NCBI GenBank assembly: GCA_030827315.1
Contig: JAURER010000002.1
Location: forward strand, 62,001-126,000
DNA: 64,000 nucleotides
Direction: 5' to 3'
Source of the DNA: Gemmatimonadota bacterium
GTDB lineage: Bacteria > Gemmatimonadota > Gemmatimonadetes > Longimicrobiales > Gaopeijiaceae
Shown: positions 52,808-64,000 of the stretch, one piece after another
Layout: every line of letters begins with the position of its first letter
How positions within the stretch are numbered: the stretch's first letter is position 1
Notes under the pieces: model-generated
Database searches by the model: none
Seen by the model: the letters and a program-made list of their open reading frames with translations, nothing else
What the model was told of the DNA's origin: nothing
Made by a program: the position numbers and the translations under genes

Positions 52808-55270
52808 TCAGAGCAGGGAGACGGGGTCGCGATCCAGGGCGAGGCGCAGGTCGCCGGGGGGAAGACGGAAGTGCTCCGCCAGCGCCCGCGCGACGGTGCC
52901 GAGCCCCCGCGCGGAGGCCGAGCGGAGCAGGAAGTGCCAACGCCAGCGGCCGTGCAGGCGCTCGATCGGTGCCGGAGCCGGACCGACGACGTCTACGTCC
53001 GGCGCGCCCGCGGCGGCGAGGCGTGCCCGGGTCCACGCCGCCGCCTGCTCGGCCGCACTCGCGGTCAGGCCCTGGTCGGGCCCGCTGATCACGGCGTTCA
53101 GCAGGCGCACGTGCGGTGGATAGGTAGGTCGTGCGCGCTCGGCGAGCTCGCGCTCCGCGAAGGCCTCGAAGTCGTGCGCGACGGCGGCGCGGATGGCGTA
53201 GTGGTCCGGCAGTGACGTCTGGATGTAGACGTCCCCGCCGAGCGAGCTCCGCCCCGCCCGCCCGGCCACCTGACTGAGGAGCTGAAAGGTGCGTTCGCTC
53301 GCGCGGAAGTCCGGGAGGTGCATGCCCACGTCGGCGTTGACCGCGCCCACGAGGGTGACGCGTGGAAAGTCGAGTCCCTTGGCGATCATCTGAGTTCCGA
53401 GCAGGATGTCGACTTCGCCCCGCTCGACGCGGTCGAGGATCTTCTGGTGGGCCCATTTTCCCGCCGTGGTGTCCACGTCCATCCTCGCGATCCGCGCGTT
53501 CGGAAACGCCTCCGCGGCAACGCGTTCGACCTGCTCGGTGCCGAGGCCGCGAAACGACAGGTCCTTCGACCCGCAGCGCGGGCAGCGGCTTGGAGCCGGG
53601 GCATCGTAGCGGCAGTGGTGACAGACGATGCGCGCGGTGACCCTGTGATACGTGAGCGAGATGGAGCAGTTCTGGCACTGTTCGACCTCGCCGCACTCGC
53701 GACACTGCACGAAGGACGAGTACCCTCGGCGATTGAGCAGGAGGATCACCTGCTCGCCGCGCGCGAGCCGGTCGTCCACCGCGGTAACGAGCACGTCAGA
53801 CAGCACGCCGGCACCCCGCCCGGGGCGCAGTCGCTCGCCCCCCGGTCCCTTCCCGCTCCGGCGCAGGTCGACCACGTGCACCTGAGGCAGCCGTCCTCCG
53901 CCCACGCGGTCGGGAAGGAGCAGGCGCCGGAACTTGTGGCGCCGGGCGTTATGCCAGGACTCCAGCGACGGCGTCGCGCTCCCCAGCACGCAAACCGCTC
54001 CGTGGGCGTGAGCACGAACCACGGCGAGGTCCCGGGCATGGTAACGCGGTGCGTCAGACTGCTTGTAGCTCCCGTCGTGCTCCTCGTCCACGACGACGAC
54101 GCCGAGGTCCCGCACCGGGGCGAAGAGGGCTGACCGGGCACCGACGGCGATGCGGCGGTCGCCTCGCGCCAGACGTCGCCAGGCGTCGTACCGCTCACCG
54201 TCGGAGAGTCCGGAATGAAGGACCGCCACCTCGTCCCCGAAGTGCGCCCGGAAGCGCGACACGGTCTGGGGCGTGAGCGAGATTTCCGGAACCAGGACGA
54301 TGGCCGACCGCCCGCGCGCGAGCGCGTCTCTGAGGAGCTCGATGTAGACCAGCGTCTTGCCCGAGCCGGTGACCCCCTGGAGGAGGAATGGCTCAGGTTG
54401 GTCCTCGTCGAGGGCGGCGCACAGGGCGTCCAAGACCGCGCGCTGGTCCGGCGTCGGTACGAGGTCGGGAGGCAAGTCCGCGGGAACCTCGAGGAACGGG
54501 TCCCGGAATTCCTCCTCGTCGAGCAGCTCCACGAGACCCTTCTCCTCGAGACCGGCGATCACCCCGCGGCTGAAGCCCTCCGTCCCGGTGAGCCGCGAGA
54601 GGTCGGCAGCGCCTCCGGCCGCTTCCAGGAACGCGTACGCGTCCCGCTGCCGTCCTGCCCGGCCGAACGCCTCGTCGCGGGCGGCGAGCGTCTCGAGGTG
54701 GTGCGCGATCCGGGCGACCCGCCGGGTCTTCACGGACGGCGCGGGAGGAGGTACGGTCTCGTGCGCGAGCACGCCACGTGCGACGAGCGAGCGCACCTCG
54801 GGCCAGACGGAGCCCATGTTCAACGCCTTTCGAAGCGATCGGACGCGCTGCGGGCCCGGCTGCTCGCCGAGCCAGTCGAAGACGCGCCGCTCCCTCGAAC
54901 GGAGGTCTTCCGGGGCCGGGCCGATCAACTGCACGTACTCCCGCGAGACGTCGGACAGGACCGACGGCAGGACTGCCCGCAGGACGATGCCGAGCGGCGC
55001 GACGTAATACTCCGCCATCCACCGGCACAGGTCGAGCAGGTCGGGGGGCACGGTCGCCGATGCGTCGAGCACGTCGAGGACCGGCTTGACCCGATCGACC
55101 GACGCATCCCCCGGCCCGACCACCCATCCGATCCGCTCCTCGCGCCGGAACGGCACCAGCACGCGACATCCCGGCTCCGGCTCCGGCCCTTCGACCCGGT
55201 AGGTGAAGGTCGAGTGGATCGGGAGCGGCAGGGCGACCTCGATCAGGCCGCCGTGTGGAGCGTGCCTCAA
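52808..55270 (-). CDS. priA: Primosomal helicase PriA
   Basis: An 820-residue 3'-5' helicase that reloads the replicative helicase at stalled forks. It has the N-terminal 3' DNA-binding domain (EVALPLPIHSTFTYRV), Walker A GVTGSGKT, DEEH box VVDEEHDGSYKQ, a zinc region (CRECGEVEQCQNC, CHHC, CPRCG) and motif VI QVAGRAGR. The start codon is TTG at 55270, whose T-T-G-A overlaps the stop of the upstream M24 peptidase gene, so the two are coupled. Confidence 0.97.
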   Translation of the reverse strand: MRHAPHGGLIEVALPLPIHSTFTYRVEGPEPEPGCRVLVPFRREERIGWVVGPGDASVDRVKPVLDVLDASATVPPDLLDLCRWMAEYYVAPLGIVLRAVLPSVLSDVSREYVQLIGPAPEDLRSRERRVFDWLGEQPGPQRVRSLRKALNMGSVWPEVRSLVARGVLAHETVPPPAPSVKTRRVARIAHHLETLAARDEAFGRAGRQRDAYAFLEAAGGAADLSRLTGTEGFSRGVIAGLEEKGLVELLDEEEFRDPFLEVPADLPPDLVPTPDQRAVLDALCAALDEDQPEPFLLQGVTGSGKTLVYIELLRDALARGRSAIVLVPEISLTPQTVSRFRAHFGDEVAVLHSGLSDGERYDAWRRLARGDRRIAVGARSALFAPVRDLGVVVVDEEHDGSYKQSDAPRYHARDLAVVRAHAHGAVCVLGSATPSLESWHNARRHKFRRLLLPDRVGGGRLPQVHVVDLRRSGKGPGGERLRPGRGAGVLSDVLVTAVDDRLARGEQVILLLNRRGYSSFVQCRECGEVEQCQNCSISLTYHRVTARIVCHHCRYDAPAPSRCPRCGSKDLSFRGLGTEQVERVAAEAFPNARIARMDVDTTAGKWAHQKILDRVERGEVDILLGTQMIAKGLDFPRVTLVGAVNADVGMHLPDFRASERTFQLLSQVAGRAGRSSLGGDVYIQTSLPDHYAIRAAVAHDFEAFAERELAERARPTYPPHVRLLNAVISGPDQGLTASAAEQAAAWTRARLAAAGAPDVDVVGPAPAPIERLHGRWRWHFLLRSASARGLGTVARALAEHFRLPPGDLRLALDRDPVSLL

Positions 55271-56460
55271 CCCTCGAACATCACGAAGAGCTCATGCTGG
55301 AAGTCCTGCGGCGTGATCTCCGGGCCCGCCGCGGTCCAGCGCACGTTGATCTCGCTCCGCATCCCGATGTCGTCCGGGATGTAGATTCCCGGCTCGATCG
55401 AGAAGGCGACGCCGGGCATCAGCCGCCGATCGTCCCGGGTCTCGAGGTTGTCGAGGTTCGGCCCGCTCCCGTGGAGATCCATGTCGATGGAGTGGCCCGT
55501 ACGGTGGACGAAGTACGCGCCGAATCCGCGTTCGGTGATGACCCGGCGTGCCACGTCGTCGACCTCGAAGCCGCGGACGTCGGCCCCGGCGGCGTGCCGC
55601 TCGCGCAGGAACGACACCGCCGCGTCACGGGCGTCGCGCACGGCTTCCCAGATCTCCCGGGTGCGCGGATCCACGACGTGGTCCATCACCGCCATCCACG
55701 TCTGATCGGCGGGCACGGACCCGGGATAGGCGCCCCAGAGATCGATGAGGAGCAGGTCTCCCCGGTTGATCGTCTCGCCGGCGCCGAGCGGCGCATAGTG
55801 TGAGTCCGACGCCTTGGGGCCGATCGCCACGATGCAGGACGACTGGTGGGTCAATCCCGCCGCCGCCAGCTCGCCGACGATCCATTCGGAGAGCGCGCCC
55901 TCGGTAGTGGGCTCACCGTCGCGGATCGCGTTCGCCGCCCGCGCGAAGGCCCGGCGCGCCACGTCGCGCACGATCCCGGCGGCTCGCCGGTGCTCCTCCA
56001 TGCGCTCGTCAGACACCACCGAATGGAACTCCGAGACGAGATCGCCGGAACTCGCGAGCTGGATCCCCTGATCGAGCAGAAGACCCGCCACGCCCGCCGG
56101 CACGTAGTCCAGCGTGGGAACCGCGGCACCCGGTGAGACCTCCATCGCGAGACGCTCGCAGCCGTCGACGAGCGCAGCCAGTTGCTCTTCCATTTCCCGC
56201 CATCCAGAGTACGCACGCCGGGCATACGGCCAGTGCCGCCACGAGGACGCCTCGATCGCATGAATCATCGCGACCGGCTCCCCCTCGGCCGGGATCAGCA
56301 CGAACGCCCGCCGCGTCGTCTTGCCCAGGCCGAGGAGCGCCACCGGAATCGGATTGATGTGATGGAACTCGTACAGGAGCCATCCATCCAGGTCCAGATC
56401 GCGCAGCGCCGCCTGGACGCGCGCGATCCCGGCATCGGTGCAGAGCAGAGCCTCACTCAC
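55267..56460 (-). CDS. M24-family metallopeptidase (Xaa-Pro dipeptidase-like)
   Basis: A 397-residue protein with an N-terminal creatinase-like domain (VQAALRDLDLDGWLLYEFHH) and a pita-bread catalytic domain. Metal ligands: LLLIDLWG, ADQTWM, HRTGHSID, SIEPGIY and RSEINV. The second motif reads ADQTW instead of the usual GDxTRT pattern, but the Asp is kept. Known members cut Xaa-Pro bonds; some degrade creatine or act on other amides. It overlaps the upstream methyltransferase gene by 8 bp and priA by 4 bp. Confidence 0.9.
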   Translation of the reverse strand: MSEALLCTDAGIARVQAALRDLDLDGWLLYEFHHINPIPVALLGLGKTTRRAFVLIPAEGEPVAMIHAIEASSWRHWPYARRAYSGWREMEEQLAALVDGCERLAMEVSPGAAVPTLDYVPAGVAGLLLDQGIQLASSGDLVSEFHSVVSDERMEEHRRAAGIVRDVARRAFARAANAIRDGEPTTEGALSEWIVGELAAAGLTHQSSCIVAIGPKASDSHYAPLGAGETINRGDLLLIDLWGAYPGSVPADQTWMAVMDHVVDPRTREIWEAVRDARDAAVSFLRERHAAGADVRGFEVDDVARRVITERGFGAYFVHRTGHSIDMDLHGSGPNLDNLETRDDRRLMPGVAFSIEPGIYIPDDIGMRSEINVRWTAAGPEITPQDFQHELFVMFEG

Positions 56461-57499
56461 GTTCCTTCCTCGCTTCCGGGTTCGCCTCTTCCAATCGTTT
56501 CACGCTCTCCCCCGGCCCGAACAGGGGCAGCCCCGCCGTCTCGTCCGGCGCGGGTGCCGCCGCCGTCTGCGGCGCGTCCACAGGCCCCCGAACCCCGACC
56601 GGGAGCGGCCCCTCGCGGCGCGGCGCGCCGGAAACTCCGACATCGTCGTGCTCCTCGACCGCCGCGGCAACCGTGCCATCAGACGCCTTCCGCCCCCGCA
56701 GGAGTTCGAGCCCCAGAACGCGCTTGTCGGTGAGGAGCTTGTGTACCGCATTCTCCCTCGCGATGGCCGCTCGGACACCGCGCCACCCCCAGATCGTCCA
56801 GGCCTTCCGGAGGATCGCGAGCCGCTCTCCCAGCGTGAAGAGCTCCGCGAAGTCGGGGAAGGGCTTCACGACCGCGGACCGGAATGCGGCCTGCTCGTCG
56901 GACCAGTCCTCGACGTGGATGTCCTCCACGCCGGCCTCGCGAAGGAGCCTCCGCCATTCCACGACCATGAGCGGTCGGGCCCCCAGATGGTTCGAGAGGA
57001 CGGCGCGGCGCTCCGCGTCGACCGGTGCCTTCCAGGCGAGCTGCACGAGAACCACGAAGCCCCCCGGCTTGGTGACCCGCACGAGCTCACGGACCGCTTC
57101 GGCCGGCTCGCAATGGCTGGCGAGCCCGATCTCGCCGATCGCGATGTCGAAGATCTCGTCGCGATACGGCAGCGCGTCGGAGCGGCCAGTCTGGAACTGG
57201 ATTCGGTCGCCTGCCCGCAACTGGCGGCTCCATGCCTCGGCCACCTCGACCATCGAGGGGCTGAGCTCGACGCCCGAGGCCGTGACACCGAACTCCTCGG
57301 CGAAGTATTCGAGCGGAACGCCCTTGCCGGCGGCCACGTCGAGCACCTCCAGGCCGGGCGCCATCTCCGTGAGAAGGGCGATCTGCCGGTAAAGGTCCAC
57401 GCCGCCGGGCGGGAAGAGCCGTTTTGGGCTCAGCCGCACCAGATCGAGCATGGACGGGACCGAGTGCCCGGCGGTGCCGGCGGAATCGTCGAGAGACAT
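56453..57499 (-). CDS. SAM-dependent methyltransferase (class I) with disordered tail
   Basis: A 348-residue protein. SAM loop: LEVLDVAAGKGVPLEYFA (~50-67); acidic turn GVELSPSMVEVAEA; then IGEIGLASHCEPAEAVRELV and VTKPGGFVVLVQLAW, as in methyltransferase family 11. The fold ends near residue 260. About 80 further residues are Pro/Ala/Glu-rich and probably unstructured. The substrate is unknown. It heads the run methyltransferase, M24 peptidase, priA. Confidence 0.88.
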   Translation of the reverse strand: MSLDDSAGTAGHSVPSMLDLVRLSPKRLFPPGGVDLYRQIALLTEMAPGLEVLDVAAGKGVPLEYFAEEFGVTASGVELSPSMVEVAEAWSRQLRAGDRIQFQTGRSDALPYRDEIFDIAIGEIGLASHCEPAEAVRELVRVTKPGGFVVLVQLAWKAPVDAERRAVLSNHLGARPLMVVEWRRLLREAGVEDIHVEDWSDEQAAFRSAVVKPFPDFAELFTLGERLAILRKAWTIWGWRGVRAAIARENAVHKLLTDKRVLGLELLRGRKASDGTVAAAVEEHDDVGVSGAPRREGPLPVGVRGPVDAPQTAAAPAPDETAGLPLFGPGESVKRLEEANPEARKERE

Positions 57500-57548
57500 G
57501 GGAGGAGAAAGGTAGGATCGTGGCGCCCGGGGGCAACGCGTGCGGCCC

Positions 57549-58538
57549 TCAGGACGTCTCGAACTCCAGGCCGGCCAGCCCTCGGATCACCGCGACCGCG
57601 CCCGCCCCGAGGCGGGGCGGCGCGTATCCGCCCTCGAGAAGCGCGACGACTCGGCCTCCGCAGGTGCGTTCCGCCAGCGCCATCACGCGGCACGTCATCC
57701 AGTGGAGGTCGACCGGTTCGAGAAGCAGGTCTCCGAGCGGATCTCCGGCCATGCAGTCGAACCCGGCGGATACGAGCACGAAGTCGGGCGCGAACCCGTC
57801 CTCGACGTCCCTGAGGGCCCGCTCGAACAGGCTGCGATACGCCGCGGCGGGCGTCCCCGCGGGCACGGGCACGTTCAGCGTGAAGCCCTCCCCTGCCCCC
57901 ACGCCGCGCTCCTCCGCGCTGCCCGATCCCGGGTAGTGGGGCCACTGGTGCAGCGACAGGAAGAAGACGGACGGGTCGTCCAGGAACGCGTCCTGCGTTC
58001 CGTTGCCGTGGTGGACGTCCCAGTCGACGACGAGCACCCGCTCGGCGTGGCCCTCCGCCTGAAGGGCCCGCGCCGCGATGGCGACGCTGTTGAACAGGCA
58101 GAAGCCCATCGCGCGGTCGGGCGTCGCGTGGTGGCCCGGTGGGCGCGTCGCCACGAAGGCGTTCGCCAGCTCACCCCGGGCAACCGCCGTCGCCGCTGCG
58201 ACGGCCGTGCCGGCACTGCCCAGAGCCGCCTCCCAGGAGGCCCCCGACACCTTTGTGTCCGCATCGATCGAGACCACGCCCCCGACCTCCTCGGCACGCC
58301 CACACGCCGCGCGTACGGTGTCGACGTGTTCCCGCGTGTGTACCCTCAGCAGCTGGTCGATGGTGGCATCCGCCGCCTCGCGCTGCTCGACGTGCCCATG
58401 CAGCGTCAGGAGATCCTTGCCGACCGTCGAAGCGAGCGCGCGCAATCGGCCCTGATGCTCCGGGTGCCCCCACCCGGTGTCGTGCAGCGGGGAGGCCGGG
58501 TGCAGGTAGAAGCCGGTCGGCGCGCCGGAGCGCGGCAT
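57549..58538 (-). CDS. Histone deacetylase superfamily protein
   Basis: A 329-residue zinc deacetylase of the AcuC/HDAC fold. Active-site signatures are complete: RPPGHHATPDRAMGFCLFNS, VVDWDVHHGNGTQDAF with the zinc Asp and His, VSAGFDCMAGDPLG and LLEGGYAP. Prokaryotic members act on acetylated proteins such as acetyl-CoA synthetase or on acetylpolyamines; the substrate here is unknown. ATG at 58538 begins the protein at the family start (GFYLHPASPLHDTGWGHPEH). It lies 26 bp after carB. Confidence 0.93.
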   Translation of the reverse strand: MPRSGAPTGFYLHPASPLHDTGWGHPEHQGRLRALASTVGKDLLTLHGHVEQREAADATIDQLLRVHTREHVDTVRAACGRAEEVGGVVSIDADTKVSGASWEAALGSAGTAVAAATAVARGELANAFVATRPPGHHATPDRAMGFCLFNSVAIAARALQAEGHAERVLVVDWDVHHGNGTQDAFLDDPSVFFLSLHQWPHYPGSGSAEERGVGAGEGFTLNVPVPAGTPAAAYRSLFERALRDVEDGFAPDFVLVSAGFDCMAGDPLGDLLLEPVDLHWMTCRVMALAERTCGGRVVALLEGGYAPPRLGAGAVAVIRGLAGLEFETS

Positions 58539-58564
58539 GCGTGCGCCCGCTTCCCGGGTCGCGA

Positions 58565-61807
<3,243 letters not shown>

Positions 61808-61849
61808 GGGCGTCGGTGTGGAACGGGCCGTCGCTCGGAGGGCGGCGTG

Positions 61850-61966
61850 CTAGGCCTCATCGCCCTTCCCGGATTCTTTCCGGATGGCGGTGAGAAGCAC
61901 CACGGAGAAGCCGCCCCAGACGAAAGCCATGACCACGAACATGGTGATCCACGTCGCAGCGGTCAT
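61850..61966 (-). CDS. MetS/MamS-like small membrane subunit (38 residues)
   Basis: A 38-residue peptide with one membrane helix: TWITMFVVMAFVWGGFSVVL, followed by a charged end (RKESGKGDEA). The size, the MTxxA start and the WGG motif within the helix resemble the small subunit of NSS-type methionine/alanine importers (MetS/MamS). GGGGGAG stands 7 bases before the ATG at 61966, a very good ribosome binding site. In known cases metS is next to the NSS transporter gene metP; none is here, and the only Na+/amino-acid symporter in the window is the AGCS gene 56 kb away. Confidence 0.7.
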   Translation of the reverse strand: MTAATWITMFVVMAFVWGGFSVVLLTAIRKESGKGDEA

Positions 61967-62097
61967 GGGCGAACTCCCCCGCCTCGCGGCGGCCAGATGG
62001 ATGAGTGATTTCCGGCGGGACCGCGCGTCTGTCACACGGTGTGCGGAGTGCGGCCCGCGTAAGGTGGCGGAAGGGGGTGGACCCGGCAAGCGACCGG

Positions 62098-62469
62098 CTA
62101 CCGCTCGAATCGAACGACCACGGAGCGCGTCGGAATCAGCAGGTTGTCCGTGCCGGCAGCGGCGATGACGGTGACCGACGGCCCGTCCATCCCCCGGTCG
62201 TCGACCGCGAGGTCGAAGCCCATGTCACCTCCCGCCGGATCCACGAGCACCACGCGGAAGACGTCGGCGCGACCCGGCACGGCGGCCCAGTAGACCCGCG
62301 TCGATCCGCGGCCAGTGAAGCCACGGATCCCGGACCCCGAAATCTCCAGCACCGCGCCTCCGACGTCCGGACCCGAAGCCCGCGCCAGGATCGTCCCCGG
62401 ACCGCTGGGGCCCCAGTCGCATCCCGCAAGGAACAGCGCCAGGGCGGTCGTCCATGCCCGGAACCTCAC
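62098..62469 (-). CDS. Small lipoprotein of unknown function
   Basis: A 123-residue protein with signal peptide and lipobox (ALALFLAGC). The mature part is an all-beta-looking domain (AVLEISGSGIRGFTGRGSTR, ADVFRVVLVDPAGG, SVTVIAAAGTDNLLIPTRSV). No family recognised. GTG at 62469 overlaps the stop of the M6 protease gene (GTGA) and has GGGGGAGG six bases upstream, so the two are translated together and may act together at the cell surface. Confidence 0.75.
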   Translation of the reverse strand: MRFRAWTTALALFLAGCDWGPSGPGTILARASGPDVGGAVLEISGSGIRGFTGRGSTRVYWAAVPGRADVFRVVLVDPAGGDMGFDLAVDDRGMDGPSVTVIAAAGTDNLLIPTRSVVVRFER

Positions 62470-64000
62470 GGCGCACCTCCCCCGGGGCGCGACGCCGCGG
62501 CACGGCTCGCGGCCGGTCCGGGCGAGGGATCGAGCACGATCGTGCCGCGGTGTACCCGCTCGACCACGGCGAAGCTCAGGGGGGCCGCTGGACTCGAGAG
62601 TGCCCAGGCACGGAAATCCCCGACGTCGTAGCCGTTGCCGCGGTTCCCCTGCCGGTCGAGGAAGCCCAGCTCCGATGCGGTGAGGGGCTCCCCCGCGAGG
62701 AGGAAGGGCGTGGCGGCGCGCTCGAGCGGAATGGCCGGGAGGACGAAGTCGAGGGTCACCCGACCGGTCGCCGGGAGCCCCACTGCGTCGATGGCCTGCA
62801 CGGTCAGCGGGAAGCGTCCGATGTCGAGGGACGCGCCGGAGAGGAGGCCGGATGCGCTGAAGGTGACGCCGAGCGGCAGATCGCCGTCGAGCAGCGTCCA
62901 CCGTACCGGGTCGGTCCCGTCGACGACCGAGAGGCGTACGTCGAGATCCGTGGCGGCGGGGAGCGCGACGGTGTCTTCCGACACCCTGTACGTCAGTGTG
63001 AAGTCGGCCCCGGCGGCCAGCGGCGCGTCCATGGTGAAGGTGGCCGGGTTGTCCTGCCCCGCGAGCGCCCCGCTCCAGGCGACGAAGTCGAAGCCCGTCC
63101 GGGGCACCGCGCGCAGCGACACCACGGTGGTCTCCCCGAACCAGAGGTCGTCGGACGGCGGGTCGCTTGCGAAGGATCCCGGTCCGACTCCGTTTACCGC
63201 GCCGGTCACGTCGAGGGCCAGCTCGTGCTGCACGCCGCCGTACTCCGCGATGTACTGCGCGTCGACGAGGGGGGTGACCACCGTGCGTGTCCGAAGGGCG
63301 GCCACGTCGTCCTGCCACCGCACGAACGGTCGGCGCGTGCCGGGTCCGAGAACCTCTCCTGCACCGGCCTCCAGCGCGTGGACCACGAACGGAGCGGACA
63401 CCATTGTGCTCGGCGACGCGGACACTTCGGCCCCGTCGACGGTGAGGAGCCCGCCGGCGGAACCGGCCCCGGTGACGCCGACCGTGAGCGTCGTGAGGCG
63501 GGTCGTGAGCCGGAGCGTCACGTCCGTTCCCGCCACAGCCACATCCTGGATCGTGAGACCGCTCACGCCGCCGGCGTACGACCGGCTCGAGGGGAGCGAG
63601 ACCGTGTGGAAGGCGGTATTGGCCGACGTCCCCGGAAAGGGGTCCCCACCGTCGCCGCGGCCCCGACCGAGGTCGAGGTCGTCGCGCCCGTCGGCCTGGC
63701 GGATGCGCACGCCCATATGGTCATCTCCGTTCACCTGGCTCCAGCGGACGTCGACGACGTTCTGGTCGACCTGCCAGACGAGGAGACCCGGGGCGTGCAG
63801 CCTTTCGTCGAAGCCGATGCGCTGCCTGTTCTCCAGGAGGAAGTACTCCCCGGACCCGTCCCGAGCATCGACCCTCCATACGGTCGAGGAGGTCTCCACC
63901 GGCGGGAGCGTGACTACGCCGTGATCGGTGTCCGTCGCGAGTGTCACGACGTCCACCCAGCCGAGCATCGCCTTCGTCCAGGCGCCCATGTGGCAGGGCA
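62466..64000 (-). CDS. M6-type secreted metalloprotease, C-terminal part (partial)
   Basis: The gene enters from the right edge; its 5' end and the zinc site lie outside. The visible ~511 residues begin with PCHMGAWTKAMLGWV, the segment that follows the catalytic region in immune-inhibitor-A (M6) proteases, then YFLLENRQRIGFDERLHAPG and LLVWQVDQN, also typical. Later come a concanavalin-like or Ig-like stretch and an internal region resembling bacterial surface repeats (LVDGTDP...LPLGVTFSASGLLSG, read as a putative-Ig type domain). The C-terminus is Ala/Pro-rich. It is the first gene of a pair with the lipoprotein. Confidence 0.8.
   Translation of the reverse strand, partial: PCHMGAWTKAMLGWVDVVTLATDTDHGVVTLPPVETSSTVWRVDARDGSGEYFLLENRQRIGFDERLHAPGLLVWQVDQNVVDVRWSQVNGDDHMGVRIRQADGRDDLDLGRGRGDGGDPFPGTSANTAFHTVSLPSSRSYAGGVSGLTIQDVAVAGTDVTLRLTTRLTTLTVGVTGAGSAGGLLTVDGAEVSASPSTMVSAPFVVHALEAGAGEVLGPGTRRPFVRWQDDVAALRTRTVVTPLVDAQYIAEYGGVQHELALDVTGAVNGVGPGSFASDPPSDDLWFGETTVVSLRAVPRTGFDFVAWSGALAGQDNPATFTMDAPLAAGADFTLTYRVSEDTVALPAATDLDVRLSVVDGTDPVRWTLLDGDLPLGVTFSASGLLSGASLDIGRFPLTVQAIDAVGLPATGRVTLDFVLPAIPLERAATPFLLAGEPLTASELGFLDRQGNRGNGYDVGDFRAWALSSPAAPLSFAVVERVHRGTIVLDPSPGPAASRAAASRPGGGAP

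Overview
The window is a 64 kb piece of a GC-rich Gram-negative chromosome, densely packed with genes on both strands. It has no tRNA, rRNA, CRISPR, insertion sequence or phage gene that I can see. The gene content points to the FCB superphylum, most likely Gemmatimonadota. The clues are a 2043-residue SprA/Sov-type outer-membrane protein (type 9 secretion), a TonB-dependent receptor, LptF/LptG, type IV pilus motor genes, Na+-coupled transport, and many lipoproteins and small operons built with ATGA, GTGA or TGATG overlaps. The phylum call is inference from gene content; no 16S gene is present.

Layout. 1-3.2 kb (minus): a partial PilS/NtrB-like membrane histidine kinase, a flavin reductase-like protein, a secreted LysM cell-wall protein and a Fe/Mn superoxide dismutase. 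At 3.3 kb lies a relic of a Y-family DNA polymerase whose two ends survive but whose middle is gone, followed by a BtpA/SgcQ-family gene. 4.4-7.4 kb (minus): an AGCS Na+/amino-acid symporter with an unusual insert and a fatty-acid desaturase. 7.5-10 kb (plus): an ArsR-methyltransferase fusion regulator and S-adenosylhomocysteine hydrolase. 10.2-22.2 kb (minus): a TauE/SafE permease, pilC-pilT-pilB, a ComEA-like DNA-binding protein and sprA. 22.3-24.8 kb (plus): lptF-lptG. 24.7-34.1 kb: dapF, metH, a homocysteine methyltransferase/MTHFR fusion, a second MTHFR-like gene and an M24 aminopeptidase. 34.3-42.2 kb: a TonB-dependent receptor, a NAGPA-type lipoprotein, threonine synthase, and a NatA/NatB-like ABC exporter whose permease is fused to a CPBP protease. 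42.4-44.8 kb (plus): an ECF sigma / anti-sigma / PDZ operon. 44.9-51.1 kb (minus): a second ECF sigma factor heading a seven-gene tripartite efflux operon. 51.2-64 kb (mostly minus): two unknown genes, an HNH nuclease, PriA, an M24 peptidase, a methyltransferase, an HDAC-family deacetylase, CarB, a 38-residue MetS-like membrane peptide, a lipoprotein and the C-terminal part of an M6-type secreted metalloprotease.

How the genes work together. The clearest metabolic theme is the methyl cycle: SAH hydrolysis (ahcY with its likely regulator), B12-dependent homocysteine methylation (metH), an Hmt-MTHFR fusion and an MTHFR-like protein. Threonine synthase and dapF are neighbouring aspartate-family genes. 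The second theme is the cell envelope: T9SS translocon, pili, DNA uptake, LPS export and two sigma-controlled envelope-stress units. The strongest leads are the sigma-headed efflux operon, the SprA homologue, the DapF lacking one catalytic cysteine, the orphan MetS-like peptide, the polymerase relic, and the near-leaderless, palindrome-covered promoter of the ArsR-methyltransferase gene.
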